DNA of 64,000 nt, from positions 42,766,988 through 42,830,987 of the forward strand of contig NC_087070.1 of assembly GCF_963678635.1 (NCBI RefSeq), read 5' to 3'. How positions within the stretch are numbered: the stretch's first letter is position 1; every line of letters begins with the position of its first letter. Below are positions 39,840 through 51,400 of this stretch, one piece after another. The stretch is from Symsagittifera roscoffensis. Lineage: Eukaryota > Xenacoelomorpha > Acoela > Convolutidae. A program made the translations under genes and the position numbers. Under the pieces are notes generated by a model. That model did not search any database. It was not told the origin of the DNA and saw only the letters and a program-made list of their open reading frames with translations.

Positions 39840-41429
39840 CAGGTAAATATGAATTATACATATTATTAACTAATTAAATTTAAACTAGAAACTAACCATT
39901 CCTAATTCATGTCTTCTTTAGAATTTTAGCCTTCATCCAACGATCATCTGAAAAATTCACAAAAGAAAATAAAAATTGAAAACTTCTTCAAACTGTTTAA
40001 AACTCTATTAATTTTTGCACCAAACAAATCACTAAAAATAATACCAATGCAGTAATTTAATTTATAAATGTTTTCCCAAATGCAGTAAATCTAATAATGA
40101 TGAAAATTTGTAACTTAATTTTCCCCAACAACTAGCAGTAAATTTGCATTTCTATGTAATAAATTGATAAAACGAAAATGCAGTACTAACCTTTTGATAT
40201 TTCCATTCATTCGCACAAAGATTCTATCCACACTTGCACAGCTCGCCCACGAAGAATTGTTTAAAATAATGAATTTCAGTTTCAAGCTTTCACACTCAAC
40301 AACTCTAACACACGATAACAAGTTTCAAACTTTCCTTTAACCCGGTTGGAAAGGAATTTTATACTAAACAACACTAACCAACGCAGCTTACTAAACACCA
40401 CAAATCATAGAATAACAGCATGACTAAGAAAAGGAAACCAACGGTACCCAAACCGGATTAACCCAGTTTAAAACTGGATAATTTATTCTTTTGAAGACTA
40501 TTATAAAGTCTAAGAAAGAAATAATGAAACACAAAAAAGTCGAAAGACAAACCCATACCAAAAACAATTTGATTTTTGAAAAAAGGACACAACCAACAAA
40601 ACATAAGAAAAACCACAACAAACCCAACATAAAACGTTGTCACATAACAGGAACTCTCACAAAAACCGCATGCAATCATACTCCCACTCCTGGCTCAACC
40701 CACCAGAAGAGGACGTCCTGAGCATGCTCTATAGCCGGCCTAACCCACCGTGCTACATCCACGCTTTGTGACCACACTCCTATTTTTAATAAGAGCTACT
40801 CAAGGGTGAGTAACTCTTCAAAATAACTGAACTAAAACAAAAAGCTTTTGTGAAAACAACTAACCAAAATCATAACTAAAACATTAAACTAATAAAAATT
40901 TTATAAAATGTAAATTATATCTTGCAGTATATAGATCAGCATACAACACCAAAGACGAACATCCAAAGGCAAGATGACCCCACTACACTCGAAAAAGAAT
41001 GGCCAACCACAATCAATATGCCGCCCACAATCACAACTCAAAGGATTTAGAGTACGACTTGACTTCGCAGAAAAGGACTTCATTGAACTAGAACAATGAC
41101 CACCTCGATGTTCAAGTATACGTACAGATCCGAGTAACCAGGCATCCCCTCCACACACAATCTCCACGCCATTCCCAGACAAGGTCAAACACAAAAGAAG
41201 TTCTCTACATGAAACGGAAAAACCTGTCATAGCCAACCATTCTGAAATCAGATTTGAATTTGTTGCGAAAACCCAGTCGTTGTCTTGAGAAGACACAACG
41301 ATTGAATCTGGGACTTCTCTAATAAGAAAACCCAGAAGAAATAAGATGTTCGCCAAATACCAACGTCCATCATCCATCCTTTGAATTGCAGAAAGACTAT
41401 TCTAAAAAACTCTGTAAAACCCGGATGGG
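39840..41429 (+). other. 3' untranslated region of giant element
   Basis: 1.6 kb with no supported sense ORF (40491-40721 has 76 Lys/Asn/Thr-rich codons and is doubtful). Composition becomes more balanced from about 40920, where a long antisense ORF lies. The short purine run GGATGGG at 41423-41429 just before the LTR is the only polypurine-tract candidate and is weak. Confidence 0.5.
40901..41377 (-). CDS. Antisense ORF, 158 codons, signal-peptide-like N-terminus (uncertain)
   Basis: On the strand opposite to the element, just inside the 3' LTR. The N-terminus MDDGRWYLANILFLLGFLIR resembles a signal peptide. The rest has ten cysteines, for example ELLLCLTLSGNGVEIVCGGD and LNPLSCDCGRHIDCGW, and the composition of a secreted protein. 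G+C is higher than in the rest of the element, which would suit a captured host segment. No family is recognised. It may equally be chance in a noncoding 3' region. Confidence 0.35.
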   Translation of the reverse strand: MDDGRWYLANILFLLGFLIREVPDSIVVSSQDNDWVFATNSNLISEWLAMTGFSVSCRELLLCLTLSGNGVEIVCGGDAWLLGSVRILEHRGGHCSSSMKSFSAKSSRTLNPLSCDCGRHIDCGWPFFFECSGVILPLDVRLWCCMLIYILQDIIYIL

Positions 41430-41839
41430 TGGAACCTGATCTAAACTACATTTTATGATTGGATAAATTAGATATTTTACCACTGTAAAGTATTTAATAT
41501 TAACCAATCATGATCCATCTAACTAACAACCCACTTATTTGTAAGTGCTGAAATAACTTGTAATTTCAGCACCAGAGAGATTTGAATTTAACTTAGAAAT
41601 TAGTTGACTCTCCAAGAAGACTTCAGCAGCCGCAATAAACCAGTATACCCTAGATCTATTGAGCCTAGCAGAGACTAGTTAAACAACCTGAGACTAGATA
41701 GTATAAGAGTAAGATTAGGATCGGTATTAGACTAAGAAGTTGCACGAATCTATCCGGCCGAAAATAAGATAGCGTGACGAGCAGACGGTGTACCCTATCC
41801 GAAATTACTCTATGAGTTATACACTTCGGTCCTAACTCA
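41430..41839 (+). repeat. 3' LTR
   Basis: 410 bp, from TGGAACC to AACTCA, followed by the duplicated GCAT. Polyadenylation signal AATAAA at 41634-41639. The palindrome at 41545-41572 has one mismatch compared with the 5' LTR. Confidence 0.95.
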
Positions 41840-41843
41840 GCAT

Positions 41844-42300
41844 GTCTGAAGAATGTTTTGAAAAAATGGTTGTTTTTGATGTTTAAGGACACTAGAACCA
41901 AGATTTCTAGAACCAAGATTTTTCTAACAGTCTGAATTTATAAAAAAAATTCTAAAATAAATCACCCTCTTTTTACTTTTTAATCAAATCTGTTATGATG
42001 ATTAAAAAGACTTTTCTAATTGGTCTCATTTTTTTCCTTGTTGCGCCTTTGCCAAGGGGCTCGAAGTTGATTTGATCAAATAGAGCTAATGCCAAATTGT
42101 TGGCATAATTGATGCCAAATTCCTGAGTTAACATTTTTTGACTCGCTGTTATACTCGGAAGTGCGTTATAATTGAACTGATTTCGAGAGGTCAAAAGAAC
42201 AATTCTGAGTGCTTCAATTTTGTTCAGATTTGGTGGCTGAAAAATATGATAACAGGAATTTGGCATTAATTGAAAAAAGGGGGCGGGGAGTGGGCGCAGA
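41844..42300. other. Region between giant element and host exon 1
   Basis: Presumed promoter or 5' flank of the plus-strand gene. A 97-codon minus-strand ORF (41973-42266) reads plausibly but has no family signature I know, and it is antisense to the presumed promoter. Confidence 0.35.
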
Positions 42301-42475
42301 ATGAGTTTTATGGTGGACGTGGGTGCGAATATAGCCGAGATGATTCTGGGCGATATAAACTGGGGCGAAGTAAGTGGAAAATTGGGTGAGTTTTTGTCCA
42401 GTCTGGAGTTGGGCTTCGAAATTCCAGGTACATCAGCCGTAGGGGAGATTTTAGCTGCCAGAAGTTTTAGTATTG
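42301..42475 (+). CDS. Unknown host gene, exon 1
   Basis: 58 codons plus one base, from ATG to the donor GTGAGT. Encodes GEVSGKLGEFLSSLELGFEI and ends LAARSFSI. G+C is clearly above the flanks. The bases before the ATG read GGGCGCAG, so an upstream noncoding exon or a continued coding exon is possible; ATG is the simplest start. Confidence 0.75.
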
Positions 42476-45400
42476 GTGAGTTTCAGTTATTTATCTACTT
42501 TAAATGAAAATGGGAAACAGCTCAAAGAAACTCTAAAAATTCTTCGGCCACCATTTCGTTTGATATTATTTATGTTTTGAAAACCTGTTTTTTGTAAATA
42601 CGGGATTTCTAATCCTTTTCTCTAGGTAAACAAGGAGAACAGCTTAATTGTTGGAAGTAATACCTTAATTTTTTTTCAGCGGAAAACTTTTCTTCTTTTT
42701 TTTTCGAACCAGTCGAGTTTATTATGGGTAAAGCATTCTCTCGTGCGAACCAATCATTGTGTAAAATCTTTTGCGAAACAGCACTTAAGCTTAGGGAGCT
42801 CATTTCAAAACAGCTAAAAGCATGAGAGTCTATCCAAATTTTTGACAAAATTAGGGAGCTAATTGAGAAGAAAGAGCAACAAGAATGCCCTATCAGGGCG
42901 AAGCCCTGAATATCCCGACTGCCTTATAAAATATATTAGTTAGTGCTTGCTTTATAACAATTGATCAATTTTTCAAAAAAAAATTATATATATTTAAAAT
43001 TTGATACTTTTTTAAATCAAACCATATAAAGTACAAAGTGGTCGAATTCGCTCAAAGTAACATAGCAATTATGGCAAATAGCCTAATTCAACCAACTTCA
43101 TGATTTCGAAGACGGATTAAATCTACGCTTACGCGTTAAAAGTGCGATATATATCGCAAATTAATTGTCCCAAATTGGCCAAATGGCAATCTTCAAATTC
43201 CCAAAAACAATCGCAGGTAAAATATCTTTTCAAATTTGTTTTCAAGACCTTAATGTCTTTCATATGATAGAAAACAATTCTCAATAAAGGGCTAGTTAAA
43301 AGTTTGAAACTTGTCTAAACAATAAAAAACGACCTCGAGCACAAATATTCCGTCACTTTCTCGAAAGTCGGAACAAAAAGCATAATAGTCTTTCCGAAAA
43401 TGACGTTAATTTTTTGTTCCAACTGGGGGCGTAATGATTTGAACGAGAATGATTCGCATAAGCAATTGGAATACTTCATCTTTGATTTATTCCAACTTTT
43501 GTAGCAAAACAACGGAATATTTGTGCTCGGAGTGTTTTTTTTTTCTTCAGACAAATTTCAATTTTTTCCCCTAGCCATTTTTGATCTAATTTTTTTTGTA
43601 TCATTCAAAAGGCAATGTTGTCTTGAGCTTAAATTGGAAAACATATTTCACCTGTGATCGTTTTTGGTAAAGTTATGGGGGTTATAAAATTGCTATTTTG
43701 GCCAATTTGGGACAATTAATGCGCGATATATATCGCACTTTTAACGCGTAAGCGTGGATTTAATCAGTCTTAGAAATCGTTTCAAATTGGTTGCAGGAAG
43801 CTTTTAGTCCATAATGGATTTGTTACTAGGAGCAAAATCTATCAGTTTGTACTTTATATGGTGTGTGTGGGGGGATAATTTTCACAAAAAAATTTCACCT
43901 TTTTAAAAATAAATTCGTTTTTTATCACCTTTAATTTTTTCAGGTTATTACTGCTTCAATTTATTCCCCTAGCCATTTTTGATCTAATTTTTTTGTATCA
44001 TTCAAAAGGCAATGTTGTCTTGAGCTTAAATTGGAAAACATATTTCACCTGTGATCGTTTTTGGTAAAGTTATGGGGGTTATAAAATTGCTATTTTGGCC
44101 AATTTGGGACAATTAATGCGCGATATATATCGCACTTTTAACGCGTAAGCGTGGATTTAATCAGTCTTAGAAATCGTTTCAAATTGGTTGCAGGAAGCTT
44201 TTAGTCCATAATGGATTTGTTACTAGGAGCAAAATCTATCAGTTTGTACTTTATATGGTGTGTGTGGGGGGATAATTTTCACAAAAAAATTTCACCTTTT
44301 TAAAAATAAATTCGTTTTTTATCACCTTTAATTTTTTCAGGTTATTACTGCTTCATAGACTTTAAAAGGCATTCGGAACAGTCAAAGCTTCGCCCTGATA
44401 CGAGCAGTCTTGTTTTTAATTAAGCTTTATTTTGATGTTCTTCGGCAAATAAGCTTCCTTTGACCAATTTGGAACGATTTCTAAAACGGATTATATCTCG
44501 CTTACGCGTTAATAGCGCGAAATAAATCGCGCGGTAATTCTCCCAAATTGGACGGAATGACAACTTATAAACTCCCATAACTTTACGAAAAATGATCACA
44601 GGTGAAAATCTTTTCAAATTTAAGCTCAGGACAACAATACCTTTTGAATGATTTTAAGAAAATTCCGTCAAAAATGGCTAGTTGAGAAGTCGAAATTTGT
44701 CTGAAGAAAAAAAGACCCACACCGAGCACAAATATTCCGTTACTTTTGTTACAAAAGTCGGAACAACAAGAGCTATGAGATAAGGTGAAAGCTGAGAGCT
44801 AGTCGTTGCTTTTTTGCTGCAGCAAATAGCGTTCTAATCATCCGTTGAATTGAAAAAAGTTCACTTGAAAAAAGCAACTTTAACTTCTTGAAAACGTTTA
44901 TGATCCGTTGTTGAAGCAACTTTGCTGAATTATGAAGCAAAATTCAACAGAAGTTGATATTACACATCAGTTATTGATTCAAATAGAGGTGCTGGAGGAG
45001 CGCCTGGGTCAATAGAAGCAAAATTCTCCCAATGATCTCAAGAAAATTGCTATTGAAAGTATCAGCCGGCCTGTTTCTCATCAGCCTTGCATCTTTTTGA
45101 AGATTTATCTTCAATAAGAAATAGAGCCGAGCAACTTTAGAGCATGACATTTGCTGGGTATTTGGGAAAACTTGAAAAACCCACCCACCGTGAAATTCAT
45201 GAGTCTAGACCAAAACTGTTGCTGCTCGAAAAAATTATCCCCACACAACTGCCAACATTTCCAATTCGTTTGTTGAGTATTTCTTTTCCGCTTCGTTAAG
45301 ATATCGCGACGCAAACGAAATTGGGCGCCATCCTTCTGGTCCTAATTGTTCCAACACCGCGCCGAGCCCGTTATGGCTTGCATCGCACACTATACGAATG

Positions 45401-48400
45401 TCTTTGTGGATATCAAAGTGTCGTAATTCAACAATGTTTGGAACTTGTTTCTTCAGAATTTCGAACGCGTTCTGGCATTCAGGTGTCCAAATGTATTCAT
45501 TATTTTTGCTTAATAGGGGTCGCAGCGGTGCCGATGATTCGGCCAATGCCGGCAGATACTTGTGCAAACTATGGATCGACCCCATAAACAATTTTAATTG
45601 CGTCAAGGTCCGTGGCGGCGTTAGCGCCTCTATCGGTTCTGTTTTTCTAACCAATGGAGTAATTCCAGTCGGGGTTATTGTATGTCCTAGCCATTCGCAT
45701 TCTCGTTGGGCGAATTTACATTTTGTCAACTTTAGGGACATATTTTCACGATCCAGTTCCTTTAAAATTTTCTCTACCGTTGCTATGTGGTCTATTGCCG
45801 TTCCCTTGGTTACGACCAAAATATCATCGATGAAAGCATGCGCTTGCGGGTATTCAGCGAGTATACAAATCATTGCGCGTTGGAATTCGGCGGGCATTGT
45901 AGTGAGACCATAGAATCCGGTTTTGAACCGGTATGTACCCGTCGAGCGGCCTCCAATGAGAGAAAAATTGCACTGTATGCTCGTCTCAGCGTTTAGTGGC
46001 AGTTGGCCATAAGCGTATGTTAAATCCATTGTTGTGAAATATATGTCTCCCTGTTTTTTTTTCGCTAATCGTTTGCCCAACCGTGTCCATTAGTTCCTCG
46101 ATGTTCGGCATTTGGTATTTATTCTTATGCACTTGTTTATTTAGTTCCCTCGACTCTAGTGCCAGTTTTACGGATCCATCCTTTTTTACTGTTATTACTA
46201 TTGGGGACACAAAATATTTGTCCGAGCATTCAGATAATTTTTCGATATGGCCCTGTTTCAATAATTTGTCAATTTCGGCATCCACTTTTTCTTGCAACGA
46301 AATCGGGACTCGACGCCCCTTCTGTTGTAGTGGGGTGAGGTTTTCAAAAAATTCGGCTTGTACTTTGTAGTTTCTTATTTTCCCTACCCTGCTAAAAAGA
46401 TTTGAAAACTGCTTACTGAAATATGTTTGCCATGAATTCAACTCCCCCTCCGGTTCCAGTCGGTTCCCCCCGATCACTTTTATCCTTGCATGGATCTTCC
46501 AACCGTTTGATTGTATTGTTACTGCCATTGTTCCAATCATCTGTAGGGGATTGTTTCCATAATCCCGAAAAGCATTGTCCTCTTCCGTAAGATTGTCCAG
46601 TTTTACTCCTGATGTGCCCAAGGTTTTCCGTAATTCCCCGATGGTGAAAATTGAAATTGGGGACCCGCTATCGATCCACACTCGAGTGGGTTTCCCATTG
46701 ACTTTGATCGGCAATTGTGCCCCAGCAACTTTCAATTCTGTTACTCCTTTCCGTTTTATGGCCATGACCATATAGTCCCCGTCGGAACTGCTTGAGTCCC
46801 ACGAGTGCACCACTGGATTCTTGTTAACCCATCCAATGGAACTTGCATGTTGTGATGCTTCTTCGTCCGCCGAATTTTCTAGATGATGATCGTCGCCATT
46901 CTCCCGTATCATTCCTCCGGCTCCCTGTCCTCGCTGGTTTCCACGTTTTCCCCTGCAGGTTCGTTCGAAGTGGCCAATTTTGTGGCAAAAATTGCATGTA
47001 ACCCCCTTTGCTGGGCATCTGTCAAAGTGTTCCCTGGTGAAATTTTGTTGATCGCAGTTATAACATTTATTGTTATTGGGAAGATTTCTGCCTCGATACG
47101 ATCCTCGCCCTTGGTAAGAGCCCCGGCCCCTTGCACGATTGTTCCGGTAACCTCCACGGATTATTCCAACTGGTTCCGATTTTATTTGGATTCCTCCGCC
47201 TCCTGATGATGATCCAGGGGCCCCCACTGGTCCCGTGGCAACATATGATGATGCATACTTGCTACCCCTCTCGTACGAGAGAGCTATCCGGTACACTTCC
47301 TCGGGTGTTTTCGTCGACCTGCATAGTTCCTTTTGGGCATCCCGATTATTCATATTAAGAATGAATACGTCTCTTAGTATTCGGTTCTCTAATGTTCCAA
47401 AATTGCACCGCGCTGCCAATCCGCTGAGTACGGAGTGGAATTGCTCCAAACTTTCATTAATAAATTGCTTACGAGAAAGGAGTTGGTATGTTTCATACGT
47501 TTCATTTCTTTCTTTCTTAAATTCCGTTTCCAGCGCGTCTATCATCCGTGGGTAACGAATAGTCTGGAGATCCAGATGTGGTCGTCTTTTGTGCAGTTCA
47601 TCCTGCCCCTTTTCCCCCAGACACAAATACAGGTTCGAAATCAACACCATTTCTGATTACCGCCGATTTTTTCCGTCTACTTCCGCGGGCAAGTCAGTAA
47701 TTTGTGCGGCTGTGAGTGTCGCGGCGAAGTAAAAGTTCATCGGGTTTAGTGAGTGCTTGGCGACCATTCCCCATTGGAATCTGTTAATCCAGAATTCCCA
47801 CATCATTGGCGGTTCCGTGCATTTTGCTGGCCAAAATCCCGTGATGCCCAGTGGATTCTTTCCCCCACCTAATCCTGCTGGTTGCGCCATGTCGAGAAGG
47901 TAAAACGAACGTCGTGCAATTGTTAATTCCAATAGAAGAGATAGTCAACTTAATATTACAAAGTTAGCATAGAGAGTGGTTAGAAACAGTATCCAAGGGT
48001 GACAGACTGTTCCAAGGACAAACACCTGCTAATCAATTAGTCTAGCACCGAGAGTGAACATTTGATTGACAGCTTCCGAAATGAACTAAATTACACTATA
48101 CAACACCAGTAAACTCCGTTACTGAAATTTTTTTTTATTGATAACGCAGTTCTGTAAAACAGCGTGAAGTTTTATTAGTTTTCATAGGTAAACAAAAAGA
48201 AATATTTTCCTAAAAATGAAACAAACAAACATTTTAAAAGTGTTTTGATTAGAAAACCGTAAATCCTTTTGAGGATATCAAAACAGGCAAAAAAACTCTT
48301 CGCAAAAATTCTCTAATTAAAAAACAGCAACTAAAACTAGGATGGATGAATTACAAGTTAGCTCTGTCCTTTGAAAAATTGAAAACTTCAACAAAACTTC

Positions 48401-51400
48401 AAATTGAAACAATTGAAAACTTCAAGAAAATAGTATGATGACATCCAAAGAAAAAGTATAGTGCAAAAACTGACCGATGAAAAATAGAGATTTGAAGCTG
48501 AAGCTTGAGCATTAATTTTTTTATGTTTTCTTTTCACCGGCGCGCACAAAATAGTCCAGACTTTAGGCAATCCAGTTGCCAATTGCACGGCCCCAGATTT
48601 TTACAAAAATCAACCAGAGGTAAGCTATCTTTTTACACTTGATCTTAAAAAGTTGATATCCTTGAATGGGTTTAAACGGTTAGCTGGTGAAAACTACAAT
48701 TTCTAACGCCAAATTTGGATTTAATAATATAAATCACTCCAACTATTTTTTTCCCGCTGTAACTTGGAAATCTGAACAGTTTTGAAAATTAAAATTCAAC
48801 CCTCAAAATCGGCTTTTGAAGATGTTTGGTTAACTGAATTGGATTAATTGGGTGGTTAATAATGAAGTGCTTACTTATTATCCAAGAATTTTTAAAAAAT
48901 TTAGAGCTGATACACAAGATGGTGGTTGAAATTTTCAATTACACAATGTTTTGCTTTTCTTAGACTCGAATCAATTTTAATAGACTAAAAACCCTACCTT
49001 TTTCATTACTAAAACAGTTTTTTTGTCACTTTGAACATTTTTTAGACAAAATAACTCGTTTGCAAAGAAAGTCATTTCAGCGAATTTTTTAACACTAATC
49101 TTTCAAAAGCGAGTGTCCTGAAATCATTTAAAAAATTGTAAACATTTTGAATCATTTTAATTGAGTTTGGAGGTACTTGAAGTAGATTTTGAGCAAAATC
49201 AAAGAAGCTGACTTAGAAAACGGCCGTAATTCGCAAATTTGCAAAAATGATAACGCTTCCAAATTTCGTTATGAATAATTGTTATTTACAAACCGATAAG
49301 TGAGCCGCATGAAATTGCAGGATAGAAAACTTATGGAAAGAGTACTTGGATTCACCAAAGTTACAAATCGTACTGATAAGAAAAATGAGGTCGACAAAAA
49401 GCCATTTTTTGACAAAAATTTGATTAAAAAGTCTTCTTGTGCTGAAGTTTTTCATGTGACAAAAAGATTGACAACACTTTTGATCATAAATGTGCACAAA
49501 AACGGTTATTTAAAAAAATAAAATATGTTTGTTATTTTTTGATCATAGTGGCCTTGAAAAAAGTATTTGCTGTCTTTAACGTCAAAATCTTATTGAAAAT
49601 CCATATGCAAAATTTGATTGGAACGATTTCCCGAATAACATTCAGAAAAATTTGCAGATAAAAAGCCAAGTTCTCGCGGAAATTTTTCATCGGAATTGCG
49701 GACAAAGACATTTTCCCGGAAACACTGAAAATGTTTAAGGTCAGAACATGCTGATTCGAACAAGTTGATACTAATTAGCCTGCTTAGTTTGACTCACATT
49801 TTGCATTATTGGGAGAGAACAGCTTGTACTCCGACCAGAAAAAAAATCCATAACCAGTCTTTGATTCGCTTTATATTTGTGTTGACCTGGAGTTCTATTG
49901 ACAAAAATTCTGCTAAATTGTAATTTTATTGTATTTTTTATTAGCAAAAAGCTTTTGATATATTTGATTGTTAAGATTCTGTTTATCAAAATACATTGCC
50001 ACAAATCTTCGCAAATTTTCAAATGAGCATAGGGATGAATGTTTTGCTGTTGAATAAACCCATTTGGCGGTCTTAAGCGTTCCATTTTGTGGCCATCAAT
50101 TTTTTTGTAGGTGTCAACGGTTTTTTTGATGTGTGCAAGCATTCAGTTGATAATAGTTTTTTTTTTAAATTAACAATTCTTTTTGTTGTAACATTACCCC
50201 TTATAAAGCTTGTCTCAATAGAAATCATGAAAAACAAACAAAAAACTATCTTAAGTGGTTCCAGAGCATATAAGTCATAAAAAATGTTCTCAAAAAGCTT
50301 TGAGGTTTTTTTGTTGTTCTTTTTGCTCAAACTATTATACCAGAAGAACTAATTTTGTATAGAATTACTTACCTTTCAGAATTGGTTATTATTTTGAGTC
50401 TTCAAAAACTCATTTTTATGGATTATAGTTTTCAAAGCAATGTAAAAACTTCAGCACAAATTCTCAAAAACCATCGCATGACTTGACAGAGTTTTGTTGT
50501 TGTTGGCCTATTCAAGAGCATTAACAAAACGTTTATAACTGTCGATAAGGCAAAGAACAAATACCGATTTTCCATTAACTTTTTCAAGGTCACCGGTAAG
50601 GCATTTTGCGCAAATCGCTGTTTCACCTCAAAAACCAGCTCTAAAATTTGAAAAATGTCTTGTTTCTGACGTTGAATTTCCAACACGTTGGCGCGACTGT
50701 TGCAGTCACTGCAATTTTTTTTGCGCAACGTTGATGTAATTTCGGCTTCAAAAAAATATTGTGATAGGGAGGAATCGAGAAGGATATGTGAGGCTAAAAA
50801 GTTTCAGATTATGGACTTGAAGATGGAAAGTAGAGAGTAAGAAATTTGAAAGTAGAGCAAGCAAATAAATCATTTTTTTTTGAGCCAAGACAGAAAGAAA
50901 CTGATATTGCTCTCAACAAACATCGTAGGGACACGGTAAAACTGAACATACAGACTAGTTTAAGCTATTATGCAGTACACTAATTTAAAAGAGGAGTGTT
51001 AATTCGGAGAAAAGACTTCTCACTTTATAGGGAAGTCATTTCCCACTTTTCGGTTCAAATTATGAACATGATTGGATATCACACAATGTCACGCGATGCC
51101 ATATCACGAGATCAGATCTCAACACGCAGTTAACTTTCCACACAAATAGAAGTTGACATACTACTCTTTTATCCGTTCTCCAATTCAACTGTTGATTATA
51201 TCTAGTTTTGCTACCAACCTGAGAGATTTTAGGGGGGGGGATGTAATTGAAAAAAAAAAACAGTTTTTTTTTCGAACTTTTTCTAAATTTCTGAGTTTTT
51301 ACATGGTAGCTACCGCAAAATTTCAATTATAAAACTAGATCAAAATAGAAATTCAACAGAAATTTGAGAAATCAGGTATGGTGAGATACTATGAAATTAT

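Larger units (their letters stand above)
22927..41839 (+). mobile_element. Giant (18.9 kb) Ty3/Gypsy-class LTR retroelement with accessory ORFs
   Basis: Two 410-bp LTRs (22927-23336 and 41430-41839) start TGGAACC, end AACTCA, and differ at about three positions. They are flanked by the 4-bp duplication GCAT (22923-22926 and 41840-41843), so this is one recent insertion. In order: primer-binding site, 1.2-kb leader, basic 140-aa ORF, gag-protease-RT-RNase H-integrase ending in a GPY/F domain, 590-bp spacer, two small membrane ORFs, a proline/serine-rich ORF, an Env-like ORF, a 602-aa ORF, and a 1.6-kb 3' region with an antisense ORF. Ordinary Gypsy elements are 4-9 kb. The GPY domain and the 4-bp duplication place it with Metaviridae-like elements. 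The coding strand is strikingly A-rich and G-poor throughout. The copy has four reading-frame breaks and is probably not autonomous. Confidence 0.93.
45235..47932 (-). mobile_element. Broken Ty3/Gypsy retrotransposon (gag to RNase H) in intron 1 of host gene
   Basis: Minus strand: gag, two zinc knuckles, protease, RT and the start of RNase H, then an abrupt end after ELEMLAVVWG with unrelated sequence beyond. Integrase and LTRs are absent or not recognisable. Frames are broken by an in-frame TAA near 47659 and a one-base shift in a nine-base homopolymer (46054-46062). Codon use is G+C richer than the giant element and the protein is unrelated in gag, so it is a separate lineage. Confidence 0.9.

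Noticed and set aside
45321-47656. Plus-strand ORFs (up to 171 codons) over the broken Gypsy copy
   Set aside because: Antisense shadows of the minus-strand gag-pol.
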